61,839 nucleotides of DNA from positions 1 to 61,839 of the forward strand of contig CAZIWA010000016.1 of the NCBI GenBank assembly GCA_964542875.1, given 5' to 3'. The notes under the pieces were generated by a model, which saw nothing but the letters and a program-made list of their open reading frames with translations, made no database searches and was not told the DNA's origin. Below, piece by piece: positions 50,127-59,302 of the stretch (position 1 is its first letter; each line of letters opens with the position of its first letter). The translations under genes were made by a program, and so were the position numbers. Origin of the DNA: CAZGOM01 sp964542875 (GTDB lineage: Bacteria > Planctomycetota > Phycisphaerae > Phycisphaerales > Phycisphaeraceae).

Positions 50127-50616
50127 TGGCGGGGTCCTTTTTTGTGATTGGTTTGTCGTTCTCGAACACGTATCCATTGGCCTCAAAGGCCTCTTTGAAT
50201 AGCGGATAGTTGTTGGAGTGAAGGAGGAGGATTTTGGGCGTTTTGAATTCAGGAAAAGAGGTAGGTGGGGTTGAACACCAGAACGTTCGCTCGCCGGTGT
50301 CTTTACTGAACTCCGGGATGTAGTCCCTGACGCGCAAGACCGGTGGATTTTGTGGTTTCATGAACCTGGTGAACCAAGCCCGATCTTCAATTTCCTTCAT
50401 GGACTTGAACATTTCCGCTGTGGTTGGCGTTGACGCCGGAGCCGCACAAGTAGCGGTGCCATGGTCGGCGTTGAGGAAGTCGCTCATCAACTGGCGTTCA
50501 AGGGACTGTTTAATTCGCCGTCGTGTTTCTGGTTTGAAACGGAAGTCTGCGGCTGCCTGGGCGTCCCACTGAACTTTGAAGCGGTCGCAGATTTCTAGGT
50601 GTTTGTCGGGGTTCAA
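50119..50616 (-). CDS. Early protein, unknown function
   Basis: A 165-residue protein with a helical first half (ETRRRIKQSLERQLMSDFLN) and a mixed second half (PKILLLHSNNYPLFKEAFEA). No family recognised. Its end overlaps the DUF5131 start by eight bases, so the two are coupled. Confidence 0.5.
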   Translation of the reverse strand: MNPDKHLEICDRFKVQWDAQAAADFRFKPETRRRIKQSLERQLMSDFLNADHGTATCAAPASTPTTAEMFKSMKEIEDRAWFTRFMKPQNPPVLRVRDYIPEFSKDTGERTFWCSTPPTSFPEFKTPKILLLHSNNYPLFKEAFEANGYVFENDKPITKKDPANG

Positions 50617-51956
50617 GCTGCACCCCCCTTCGCTTTCGCACGGTCACGGCGTTCCTGCTCGGCGATCAGCAGGGCGATACCCTTGATGAAGTCGGCGCGG
50701 GGGTTTTTGCCGAGGTCTTCAAGGATGTGCCCGTAGGTGTCGGGCCACGGCCATTCCTGCGTGTCTTGGTGGAGGAAGGTGTGAGCCGCGCGCAAAAGTT
50801 CACCCTTGACGTGCTGATCATCGTGAGCAGCGTCGTATCCCCTGGCGATCTGGTAGGCGCGTTTAGCAGCCACCTTTTCCAGCACGCTCAGTTCAACGGG
50901 GTAATCCGCGTCGATGACCTCGCCTGCGACGGACATCTCTGATTCCTTCGGCACAACAAACGGCGTCCAGTGTGTCCAAAGATCATCGTCCCACCTGGTA
51001 TCAAGAGGGCTACCCACCCAGGGTGGGCCGTCAATCGGGAAAACCCACCATAGGACATCGCCATCCTCATGAGTCCATTCCTTACGGGGTCGAGGCCGTA
51101 GGGAGATGATGCGCGGGCCGTCCCAGTGGCTGTAGGAGAGGACTTTTCCGCCAGCAAGCATGCGCTTGACCTCATCGACAGTTGATTCCTCGGGGTCTGC
51201 GTGAATCGCAGCGCGGATGTCGTTGAGTTCTTGCCAAGCCTTGTCGCGTTCGGCGGTCAGGCGTTCGATGTCCCGGCCATTGGCCTCAACCATGTCACGG
51301 ATGGATTTCTCTCGGGCTTCAGCTTCCGCCGCAAGTTGGTCGCGCTCGGCAAGGACCTCCGTCAAGACGTAGGGCACCGGCGTGGACGGGCTATCAGCGG
51401 CCCCCATCGACGCCTCGCGGTATTCCGCCAACGCCGCCCGGAGCTTGGCTTCGTAGGCCTTCACGGCGTCGGGGTTGCCGCAGCCGTCACCGGCGACGGC
51501 AGTAAGCACGTAGATGAGTTTTTCGGGGTTGATGTAGTCGGGGCTGGTGGGTTCAACCGTGTATTCAGCGTTGACGATTTCCCCCGTCTTGAACCCTCCA
51601 ACTTCTTTGGAAGGTTCCTCAACCTGAAGCATCGTTTTCAGGTCGTACTTGCGTGAAGTCAGGTTGAACTTTCGGGCAACAGCCGCAGATAGGTCAATGC
51701 CCATCTGCATTCCGATGAGGTCAGCGCAGATGATCACATCCGCAAGTTCGTCGACGGCCTTTTCTTGACTGGAACGGGAGCCATTGATTCCCATGCGCTC
51801 GCGTTCAAGCTTTTTAATCTCGTTGCAAAACTCGCCGACTTCGCCGGCAAGTTCAGTTGTGCGATAAAGCAGGGTGATTTTGTTGCCACGATCCCACTCG
51901 ATTTGACGGGTGGCGTTGGCGGTGCGGAGTTGAGTGAAACTGAGGGCGGTAGTCAT
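50613..51956 (-). CDS. MazG-like pyrophosphohydrolase fused to phage C-terminal module
   Basis: A 447-residue protein from the ATG at 51956 (GAAAGG upstream). Residues 25-115 form an all-helical MazG-like domain: LLYRTTELAGEVGEFCNEIK and EKAVDELADVIICADLIGM carry the metal-binding Glu/Asp residues. MazG enzymes cut NTPs or (p)ppGpp-like nucleotides. A coiled-coil section (about 200-260, AERDQLAAEAEAREKSIRDM) follows. The C-terminal module (GYDAAHDDQHVKGELLRAA ... WPWPD, LIAEQERRDRA) is common in phages on its own. The fusion is unusual. Confidence 0.7.
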   Translation of the reverse strand: MTTALSFTQLRTANATRQIEWDRGNKITLLYRTTELAGEVGEFCNEIKKLERERMGINGSRSSQEKAVDELADVIICADLIGMQMGIDLSAAVARKFNLTSRKYDLKTMLQVEEPSKEVGGFKTGEIVNAEYTVEPTSPDYINPEKLIYVLTAVAGDGCGNPDAVKAYEAKLRAALAEYREASMGAADSPSTPVPYVLTEVLAERDQLAAEAEAREKSIRDMVEANGRDIERLTAERDKAWQELNDIRAAIHADPEESTVDEVKRMLAGGKVLSYSHWDGPRIISLRPRPRKEWTHEDGDVLWWVFPIDGPPWVGSPLDTRWDDDLWTHWTPFVVPKESEMSVAGEVIDADYPVELSVLEKVAAKRAYQIARGYDAAHDDQHVKGELLRAAHTFLHQDTQEWPWPDTYGHILEDLGKNPRADFIKGIALLIAEQERRDRAKAKGGAA

Positions 51957-51987
51957 TTGCAGACCTTTCGAAAGGGGGAGGCGTTGA

Positions 51988-53682
51988 TCACGCCACGCGG
52001 CGGGATTTCTTGGGGGTGGGGGTTGGTAGGGCACCGGGGCAGTTGGCGCGCATCAGCGCCTCGGCTACGTCTGGGCACACGCTATTGCCGATCTTTTCGA
52101 CCTGTTCAGATTTGGTGAGCTTGCGGTAAACAACCTTGCCGTTGCGGATTTTGGCCACGACAGGATCGAGGATGTAGTCCTCGGGGAAGCCCTGTGCCCG
52201 GGCCAGTTCACGAGGAATCAGCATGCGCATGCCCAGGTCTACGATCAGGTAGATGCCGTTCGGGCGTATGACGATGGGCGGCGGCACGTCGGGGCCAAGC
52301 TGTTCGATGAGGAACGCCCAGGTGCGCCAGAAGCCAGCGGGGATCGCATCGCCTTCCTTCTCCAGAATCGCCTGGACCAACTGGAACCGGTCGGTGCAGG
52401 TGATGGAGGGGAGTGGCGCGGCGGTTTCCCGGCCGGTGGTGCCGGAGCCTGACTTGTAGTAGGGAGCGAGGAAGGTGGCAATCAGGCTATGGTGATCGAC
52501 CGAGGTGACTGCACCCAGGGGACGGAGAAGTTCATGCCCGGTCACACCGCCGTAATGCTTCGCCATCCATGCAGCGACAAGCATCTCGTGATTTCCGCCA
52601 GAAGTGAAGGTCGGTGCCGGTCTGTCCAGAGGAACGCCATCGACGCAAGTGCCGTAGAGCTTGGAGAGGAATGCTTCGACCAGAGCAAATTCACCCCCGT
52701 TGGCGGTCGTGACTGTCCTCCCCGGCTCGGATACGGGGTAAACCATTCCGCTTGCCTTGGTGTGCGTGATGCCAATGATGAACGGCTCGGCTGCTTCAAT
52801 CACAAATCGCACGGTTCCTCGGGCGATGCGCTTCAACGTGGCGGCACGGAGCGGGCGTTTCACGTTGAAGCCCAGTTCCTTCGCCTCTTCCTGAGTGATG
52901 AAGATGGACGGGCACGGGATAGATGCTTCAATGCATTCGGCAACCGTGCGCCAAGGCTTCAAGCCTGACTTGGCAAAGCCCTTGGCCTTCGGATCGCCAT
53001 GGGTGGGTTTCGGCCACACAATGGGGAGCCCGTCGCGGCGCATGATGAAGTAGATGCGTTCACGGATCGTCGGTGCGCCGTAGTCGCAGGCCTTGAGAAT
53101 TCGGAAGTCGACATGGTAGCCCAGTGCCTCCAACGTGGCACGCCACTTGAGATAGGTTTCACCTTTGTGCGCTGGGTCGGGCTCCATCACCGGAGCGCCG
53201 TTAGCGTCAAGCATGGGAATGCCGCTCTTGTCCATTGCGTGGCGTAACGGTCCCCAGGTGAGAAATTCCCGCACGTTTTCTAGGAACATCAGATCGGGTT
53301 CACAGTCCCCGCAAATCTGAGGTGCAATCCAAGCCAATCCCCGCACCTGGTCAGACACGCCTTCCCGGTTTGGCGTCTTCCCCTTTGCCCTGGAGAAGTG
53401 GCGGCAGTCGGGGGAGAGGGTGACGACACCCAATTCACGCTTCGCAAACAACGCCCCATAGTTCTCTGCAAAGATGTCCTCCATGGAGTGCTGAGTGTGT
53501 GGATGATTCGCCGCGTGCGAAGCAATGGCGAGTTCACAGTGGTTGATGGCGTAATCCACGGCGCGGCCGATCACCCGTTCATACGCAATGCACCAACCGC
53601 CCATGCCAGCGAAGCCTGAGAGCGCCTTCTTCTGGAAAAGGTCTGCGGACGGTTTTGCGTTTGGTCTTACGGGTGCAATCAT
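51988..53682 (-). CDS. C5-cytosine DNA methyltransferase
   Basis: A 564-residue methyltransferase. Motif I is LSGFAGMGGWCIAYE, the catalytic motif IV is SPDCRHFSRAKG (Cys about residue 91; PDC instead of the usual PPC), motif VI is LENVREF, motif VIII is APTIRERIYFI, and motif X is EKIGNSVCPDVAEAL at the C-terminus. The long section between VIII and X is the target-recognition domain. It methylates cytosine, protecting phage DNA from host enzymes. Lies next to a second methyltransferase. Confidence 0.85.
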   Translation of the reverse strand: MIAPVRPNAKPSADLFQKKALSGFAGMGGWCIAYERVIGRAVDYAINHCELAIASHAANHPHTQHSMEDIFAENYGALFAKRELGVVTLSPDCRHFSRAKGKTPNREGVSDQVRGLAWIAPQICGDCEPDLMFLENVREFLTWGPLRHAMDKSGIPMLDANGAPVMEPDPAHKGETYLKWRATLEALGYHVDFRILKACDYGAPTIRERIYFIMRRDGLPIVWPKPTHGDPKAKGFAKSGLKPWRTVAECIEASIPCPSIFITQEEAKELGFNVKRPLRAATLKRIARGTVRFVIEAAEPFIIGITHTKASGMVYPVSEPGRTVTTANGGEFALVEAFLSKLYGTCVDGVPLDRPAPTFTSGGNHEMLVAAWMAKHYGGVTGHELLRPLGAVTSVDHHSLIATFLAPYYKSGSGTTGRETAAPLPSITCTDRFQLVQAILEKEGDAIPAGFWRTWAFLIEQLGPDVPPPIVIRPNGIYLIVDLGMRMLIPRELARAQGFPEDYILDPVVAKIRNGKVVYRKLTKSEQVEKIGNSVCPDVAEALMRANCPGALPTPTPKKSRRVA

Positions 53683-53730
53683 TTCAAAGATTCCTGAAAA
53701 GTCGTGAACAACTGAAATTGACTGAAACGG

Positions 53731-54684
53731 TTACGCGGAGAGGGAGGAAAACAGGGTGGTGTCTGGCCGGGTTTTCTCTTCCCGAATCTTCATCGCCTTC
53801 TCAGCGTTGTTGAGCGAGATGGCGTGGTAGGACTCCTTCAACTCAAACCCAACCACGTGACGCCCCAGCAGGATCGATTCCCAGGAGGTGCTGCCGATCC
53901 CCATGAACGGATCAAGCACAAGCACGTTCTCTTGCAGGTGCGCGGGGTTGGAGTAGAGGAGGATCAGACGGCGGATGACTTCGAGTTGGAGCGGGCAGAC
54001 GTGCTTCTCCTCGTCGTTTTCCTTTGCGTGCCGTGCACCCTGCAGGACGTCCATGGCGTCGATCTCCCACACGCCGCTGGCCCACTTAATCCAATCCTCC
54101 TGCGTGATCCAGCCGTTGGGGTTGCGGTCGGGGCAGTGGAGGGGGAGGCAGGGGAATTCGAGAATGCCAGGCTTTTTAAAGATCAGGACGTAGTCATTGG
54201 GCGCCGGGGCGAGAATCTGACCGCCGCGCTCCCTCGCCGTCTTGAACTGAAGGCTCATCAGTGAGAGGCGTTGCGCCATCACTTGAGGATCCTTGGGAAT
54301 CGCAACCTCGCCGTAGAAATTGAAGCCCTCAGCGCGAAAGAGATCGATCACAGCGCCTCTGAAGTCACGTCTGCCGATGAAGCCGTGTTGGCTCTGGTAG
54401 GCCAAGAGCTGCTGGATGTGGATGCAGGCATTACAGCCCGGACGAAGGGCGCGCATCATCTGGCGGATGACGAAGCGGAGGTTCAGGGCGAATCGCCCCT
54501 CGCGGATGTCCACAGTTGAACCGTTGTTGCCGACGTCCTCGGGTTTGCCGGAGTAGGTGAACAACTCTTCGAAGGGGATGGAACTGATGATGAGGTCGAC
54601 CGTGGCCGGGTCGAGGTGCGCGAACATGCCGGAGATGCAGTCGCGGAGGTAGAGGTTGTAGCGGATGGGGTTGTGGGCAACCAT
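53731..54684 (-). CDS. N4/N6 amino DNA methyltransferase
   Basis: A 317-residue enzyme from the ATG at 54684 (AAAGGA upstream). The order is IV then I (beta class): the catalytic motif is SSIPFEELFTY (S-x-PF in place of DPPY), and the AdoMet-binding motif is VLVLDPFMGIGSTSWESILL near residue 265 followed by RHVVGFELKESYH. It modifies A or C in DNA. Variant motif IV proteins of this type are common in phages. Confidence 0.8.
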   Translation of the reverse strand: MVAHNPIRYNLYLRDCISGMFAHLDPATVDLIISSIPFEELFTYSGKPEDVGNNGSTVDIREGRFALNLRFVIRQMMRALRPGCNACIHIQQLLAYQSQHGFIGRRDFRGAVIDLFRAEGFNFYGEVAIPKDPQVMAQRLSLMSLQFKTARERGGQILAPAPNDYVLIFKKPGILEFPCLPLHCPDRNPNGWITQEDWIKWASGVWEIDAMDVLQGARHAKENDEEKHVCPLQLEVIRRLILLYSNPAHLQENVLVLDPFMGIGSTSWESILLGRHVVGFELKESYHAISLNNAEKAMKIREEKTRPDTTLFSSLSA

Positions 54685-54695
54685 GAGAATTTCCT

Positions 54696-55481
54696 TTAGT
54701 TCATGCAAAAGCCCGAATCACAGGCTTTGTCAGTAAAGAGGTTTGGCGGGGCAGTGAAGTCCACTTCATCCAGAGGCGCACATGATTCGTGAAGCCAGAA
54801 GTGCGGGTCAGTCTGCCGGATGAAGAGGTCGAGGTCGACGGCTTTGGCGAAGTCCTCGGGGTGGTTTTCTTTGAGGTCCAGCCATTCAGCATTCGATTGA
54901 TTGGGACACATCCAGCAAGAGGAACGAGGGGGTGGAGGCCATCCCATTTCCTGAACGATTCGGAGGCAACCTTCCCGCCGTAATCTCAGTTCGATCAGTG
55001 GGTACAGGTTCCTTGCCCACAACTGACGCGGTTGCCTGACGCGCCGCATCTCATCAATGCTGATCCCAATCCAGCGGTCGCACGCCTTTACCTGATGGAC
55101 GCGGCGCAACCACCGGTCGATGACTTCCCGTTTCCATTTACCGGAGCAGAAGTTGGAAAACTTACCAACTTCTGCTCCGGTGATGTCCGTGAAGCCCGGA
55201 ATCAGGATGTGCTTACCGTTTTTGCTGGTCAGGTCGACGGTTGCAAAGTCTGTTGTGGAGACGACATGAAGGAGAACCCCCACCTGGGCGAGCGCCGGGC
55301 CCGTGATTTCACGTGCATAGGTAAGAACAGCAGTCTTCTCGCGAGTGGTGTCCACCATGACGGCCAAGTCGGGTTTAGGAAGACGGCCTTGGATGATCAG
55401 TGCTGCAAGAGCGGTTGATTGCACGCCACCGCCAAATGACCAAACCTGGGTTCTATCGGGTTGAGGGTCGAAAAAGCTCAT
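54696..55481 (-). CDS. PAPS-reductase-like ATP-pyrophosphatase
   Basis: A 261-residue protein from the ATG at 55481 (GGAGGG upstream), overlapping the helicase stop. VWSFGGGVQSTALAALIIQG is the SGGxQST pyrophosphate loop of the PAPS reductase/N-type ATP-PPase superfamily. FSNFCSGKWK and SSCWMCPNQSNAEW supply cysteines that could form a catalytic pair or metal site. In phages such proteins often accompany DNA-modification genes, here two methyltransferases. Substrate unknown. Confidence 0.75.
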   Translation of the reverse strand: MSFFDPQPDRTQVWSFGGGVQSTALAALIIQGRLPKPDLAVMVDTTREKTAVLTYAREITGPALAQVGVLLHVVSTTDFATVDLTSKNGKHILIPGFTDITGAEVGKFSNFCSGKWKREVIDRWLRRVHQVKACDRWIGISIDEMRRVRQPRQLWARNLYPLIELRLRREGCLRIVQEMGWPPPPRSSCWMCPNQSNAEWLDLKENHPEDFAKAVDLDLFIRQTDPHFWLHESCAPLDEVDFTAPPNLFTDKACDSGFCMN

Positions 55482-57121
55482 GCTGCCCTCCGAAGGTCTT
55501 TTGCTGCGGCGATGTATGCCCGTTCGGCTTCTCGAATGTCCGTTTCGTGACGGGCTCGCTTTTTCCAAATGTTGGCGAGGGCTTCACCTTCCAGTTCTGG
55601 GATGTACGGGATATGGATGCGTACACGCTTCTGCTGGCCGTAGCGGACTGCGCGCCTCCACGCCTGATAAAACTGCTCATAGGAGTCGGTAAAACCGCTG
55701 AAAATCATTGAGGTGCAATGCTGGAAATTCAACCCATAGCCAAGCATCGAAGGCTTGGATACGAGGCAGGGGACATGTCCATGTCGGAACTGCTCCAACA
55801 CTTCATCTCGCCGTCCTTCGGGGGTAGCTCCGCTGAAGATCGCGCAACGTTTTGCGCAACCATTGGCCTCCAACAGACGTCCAAGAATGTCGCTCTCGGC
55901 GTTGAAACTAGTCCACACAAGCACCTGATGGCCAGCGTCCAGTTCTTGCTTGATGAGGTTGGCGACGAAAGCGGGCTTGTTCGATGCAACCGCTGTGTAC
56001 TTTCCGTTTTCGCCGGACCGGTAAACAAACCCCTTAGCGACTTGAGAGAGCTTGGCCCGCTCGATGGTGTTGGAGCGCTCTGTGTTGAAGAGGGCGAAGT
56101 TACCCGCCTCGTTTTGGCGGTGACGACCAATCCAGTCCCGTTGTTCTTCAGTGGTACGAATCGTGTACTCGGTGACGATCGGTTCCGGCACATCCGGCAC
56201 GTTCAATCGCCAACCGTAGGCCTTGGGGTTTCGGATGTAGATCGACCAGCTCGCCATGAAGCGGTAGAAAGCATCGCGTGCATGGGCTTTGACCGTCCAT
56301 TCGTTAGTGACGGGATCGCGCGTGAAGTATGTCCAGATGATCTCGTTTTCATCACGCAGTTTTTCAAGGAACGCCGCCTGAGAGGCGTATTCCATCGGAT
56401 CGTTCGGGGCTGGGGTTGCCGTGAGGGAAAGCTTGTATTCGATGCCTTTGGATGACTTAATCAACGCCCACTTCTGCGAGCCACCGCCTGTCCTCAGTCT
56501 GCTGGATTCGTCGGCTATGATGCCCGCCAGCAACCGCATTTCATTGATCTGCTGATCTTCCAGATTCTCGTGATTCAGCTTTTCGTAGTTGGTGATCGCC
56601 AGCAATGTGCCTGCCTGGGGACCACGGCCCGCACACCATTCGATGAGTTCTTCCCGTGAGTCCAAGACAGCAATTGGCAGGGTTGGGCCATAGAACGTCT
56701 CAGTCTCTTCGATCCATTGATTGATGATGTTTTTGAAGGTGAAGATCAATACACGGCCTGACGTCCGGTGAATGACATGCCGAGCCCACTCCAACCCCAT
56801 CAGCGTCTTTCCCAGTCCGCAATCGGCCCATATGGCGAATCGTTTGGCTTCTAAGGCTGTAGGAACGATGGCCCCCTGGTCATCCATCAACGCCGGCAAA
56901 TACGGCAGGTCGGAGATTGCGGGCTTGCTGATGGTCACCCCCAGCATCTCAGCAAACCTTGCGGGCGCCTTCACCGTGTAAGTGAGCGTCGGATGATCGC
57001 ATTGAATCTCGTATTCAGGCAGAGACTTGACCTTCAAAAACATGCCGTAGCTGACCTCATCGAAGTCGCTGAAGTGGACGGCCATCTTGTCGCCGGTGAT
57101 TGTGATTTGCGGTGTACTCAT
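55478..57121 (-). CDS. SNF2-type DEAD/DEAH helicase
   Basis: A 547-residue ATPase from the ATG at 57121 (AAGGA upstream). Domain one has Walker A IWADCGLGKTLMGLEWA (about residue 100), motif Ia LIFTFKNIINQWIEE, motif II IADESSRLR and motif III LSLTATPAPNDP. Domain two has VLVWTSFNAESDILG, AIFSGATPEGRRDEVLEQF and the final YQAWRRAVRYGQ (motif VI). It probably remodels or translocates on DNA in replication or recombination. Confidence 0.85.
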   Translation of the reverse strand: MSTPQITITGDKMAVHFSDFDEVSYGMFLKVKSLPEYEIQCDHPTLTYTVKAPARFAEMLGVTISKPAISDLPYLPALMDDQGAIVPTALEAKRFAIWADCGLGKTLMGLEWARHVIHRTSGRVLIFTFKNIINQWIEETETFYGPTLPIAVLDSREELIEWCAGRGPQAGTLLAITNYEKLNHENLEDQQINEMRLLAGIIADESSRLRTGGGSQKWALIKSSKGIEYKLSLTATPAPNDPMEYASQAAFLEKLRDENEIIWTYFTRDPVTNEWTVKAHARDAFYRFMASWSIYIRNPKAYGWRLNVPDVPEPIVTEYTIRTTEEQRDWIGRHRQNEAGNFALFNTERSNTIERAKLSQVAKGFVYRSGENGKYTAVASNKPAFVANLIKQELDAGHQVLVWTSFNAESDILGRLLEANGCAKRCAIFSGATPEGRRDEVLEQFRHGHVPCLVSKPSMLGYGLNFQHCTSMIFSGFTDSYEQFYQAWRRAVRYGQQKRVRIHIPYIPELEGEALANIWKKRARHETDIREAERAYIAAAKDLRRAA

Positions 57122-57486
57122 TTGTCCTTCCTTGCGTAAACGATCTTGGATTTCCGCCCGTGCGCGCCTTCGCGGGTTTCCCCGGTTTCGTAGGCGAGCT
57201 TCCAGCCAGCCCGGTTGAGGAGCGCCCACACACGCGGCGTGACGGTCTGGATCAACATGCCCAGGTGTGCGGCGATCTCATCCCGGGTTGCGCCTCGGTC
57301 CCCGCACTGGCGGAGATAGGCGAGGATGCGCCCGCAGTCAGTGTTGGCCCCAGGTTCCGCCAGCTCGGCGGCTTGCCGACTGGTTTCTGTGCCGTTGTGG
57401 GGGAGGGTTTGTTTCTTGGGCTCAGGCTTCGGCGCCGGGGCGGGTTCCGGCGGGGCGTCGGGTTCCCAGAGTGATGGCTCTTTCAT
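57118..57486 (-). CDS. Winged-helix DNA-binding protein
   Basis: A 122-residue protein. After a proline-rich start, residues 48-115 form a winged helix: CGRILAYLRQCGDRGATRDE, IAAHLGMLIQTVTPRVWALL, and the wing KLAYETGETREGAHGRKSKI. Likely a regulator or replication accessory. Overlaps both neighbours by four bases. Confidence 0.65.
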   Translation of the reverse strand: MKEPSLWEPDAPPEPAPAPKPEPKKQTLPHNGTETSRQAAELAEPGANTDCGRILAYLRQCGDRGATRDEIAAHLGMLIQTVTPRVWALLNRAGWKLAYETGETREGAHGRKSKIVYARKDK

Positions 57487-57902
57487 GGGGCACTCCTTTG
57501 CGTGACGCCCCGCCCGGCCGGGGGGACTGCCCGGCTGGGCTTGACCTGGGGTTGTATCGGCTGGTTAGTCGTGGCCCACTCCAGCCATTCGGAGGTCTTG
57601 ACCGTGTAGTGGATGGCGACTGTGCCAGCCGTGCTGGGGGTTGCGGGGAGGCCCTGAAGCTTGATCCAGCCTCGGACCGTCGAGGGATCGCGGGATGTCA
57701 TATCGGCGATTTGCGAGCATGTGAGGGTGTCTGGGCGTTCCATACCTTTGCGAGCCAGCCATGCGGTGAGGATCCGGGCGTAGAGGGAGAGGCCGTCGGC
57801 TTCATTCTGCGCCTTCATTGATGCGATTGACGCCTCCATGCGCTTGATCTGGCGAGTGCGCTCGGCGATGACCTGGATGATGGCTTTGTCGAGGGGGTTC
57901 AT
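57483..57902 (-). CDS. Helix-turn-helix protein
   Basis: A 139-residue protein. A helical start (QVIAERTRQIKRMEASIASM) is followed by an HTH near residues 58-85 (LTCSQIADMTSRDPSTVRGW) and YTVKTSEWLEWA, like MerR/HTH_17 modules. Its stop is followed directly by the winged-helix gene. Between helicase genes it may serve replication control. Confidence 0.6.
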   Translation of the reverse strand: MNPLDKAIIQVIAERTRQIKRMEASIASMKAQNEADGLSLYARILTAWLARKGMERPDTLTCSQIADMTSRDPSTVRGWIKLQGLPATPSTAGTVAIHYTVKTSEWLEWATTNQPIQPQVKPSRAVPPAGRGVTQRSAP

Positions 57903-59302
57903 TAATCAACCCTTCCAAAGGGTGCAGAGACACAGCCGAATTTCACGAGTGAGGGGAAGAAGGTGAGGTCGACTTCTCCGCAGGGCCCTTGACGGTTTTT
58001 GGCGATAATGGCGATGGCTTTTTCCTGATCCGGCGCGACCAAACCACCGCCCTCGGTATTGCCGTCTTTGTTGGGCCGATGCAGAAGAATCACGTTGTCG
58101 GCGTCTTCTTCGATATGGCCAGATTCCCGCAGGTGATGCAGGGCGGGCTTTTCTGTGGCTGCGATGCGGTTTAGCTGGCAAAGGAGGACGATTGGGATTT
58201 TCAGATCAAGCGCGATCGCCTTGATACCCGCCGTGATCTCCCCCAGGTCCTCATTGCGCGTGCTACCGCTACGCTTTCCCGACACCCGCATCAGCCCCAG
58301 GTGGTCGATCATGAGGCACCGGACGCCCCGAGCGTGCATGCGGCGGGCGATACCGACCAGCCGTTCCAGCGTGCAGCCTGGGGCGATGGCGGTGAAGAGA
58401 TTGATTTCTTCCAGTGCCGCGACGGCAAAATGGATTTTTTGCCAGTGATCAGAGTCAAGCCGGGTTGGACGGCGAAGCAGGTTGTTGGGAACAGGTGCCT
58501 TGGAAGCGATCAGGCGGTAGGCCAACTGCTTTTTCGACATTTCGAGCGACACCCCGCCGCCGGGAGCCTGGCCCGAAGCGATGTGCTCTAAAACCTGCTG
58601 GGCGAAGGCGGTTTTGCCGACCGATGTGCGGGCTGCAACGATGGTGAGGGTGCCGTCTTCCAGCCCCCCCAGCATGTTGTCGATGTCAGGGAGTCCAGTT
58701 GTGAACCCCATCGGAACATCTACGCCGGCGTCGGCCCGCTCCTGAATTTCTTTGTACGCCGGTTCGATCAGGTCCTTGACGCTCACGATCTCAACCGAAG
58801 CCTCGCCTTCAAGCGCCATCAATTCAGCGGCGGCGCTATCTGAAACCTCTTGCGTGGGAGCGTCGGTGACGTACAGGGCGTGGAGGGCGTCCCAAAGGGT
58901 GTTCATCGCCCGGATCCTCGTGGCGCATTCACGGACCTTGCGGGCGTAGTAGGGGGCGGATACCCAGGTGGTGGTGGATTCAACGCAGAACATGATGATG
59001 TTCGAAAGTTGCTCTACATCCTCAGTTTGAATCTGCCGGTTGCTCTTCATCACCGTCAAAACCGCGTTGGGCTCGATGGGCTGGTTTGTCTGGTGAAGGT
59101 CAATCAGCAGTTGGAAAAGTTGGGCGTATTTCGGCTTTTGAAAGTCGGCAGCGGATACTTGCTCGCACACATCGGAGAGAACATTGGGATTCAGGAAGAT
59201 CGCCCCGATGACATTCACTTCTGCTTCTTCGGCGGTCGGCGGCATCTTCTCGAACATCGTCGGAAGGGGTTCACGTTGAATTTTTTGGGTGGGACGAATC
59301 AT
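57902..59302 (-). CDS. dnaB: Replicative DNA helicase, DnaB family
   Basis: A 466-residue DnaB-type helicase. The N-terminal domain (PPTAEEAEVNVIGAIFLNPN) and linker are present. The RecA-like domain starts at about residue 195 with GFTTGLPDIDNMLGG, Walker A AARTSVGKTAFAQQV (about 225) follows, then SLEMSKKQLAYRLIAS, Walker B-like RCLMIDHLGL, and LLCQLNR. It unwinds DNA at the phage fork. The putative loader gene is directly upstream, overlapping by four bases. Confidence 0.9.
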   Translation of the reverse strand: MIRPTQKIQREPLPTMFEKMPPTAEEAEVNVIGAIFLNPNVLSDVCEQVSAADFQKPKYAQLFQLLIDLHQTNQPIEPNAVLTVMKSNRQIQTEDVEQLSNIIMFCVESTTTWVSAPYYARKVRECATRIRAMNTLWDALHALYVTDAPTQEVSDSAAAELMALEGEASVEIVSVKDLIEPAYKEIQERADAGVDVPMGFTTGLPDIDNMLGGLEDGTLTIVAARTSVGKTAFAQQVLEHIASGQAPGGGVSLEMSKKQLAYRLIASKAPVPNNLLRRPTRLDSDHWQKIHFAVAALEEINLFTAIAPGCTLERLVGIARRMHARGVRCLMIDHLGLMRVSGKRSGSTRNEDLGEITAGIKAIALDLKIPIVLLCQLNRIAATEKPALHHLRESGHIEEDADNVILLHRPNKDGNTEGGGLVAPDQEKAIAIIAKNRQGPCGEVDLTFFPSLVKFGCVSAPFGRVD

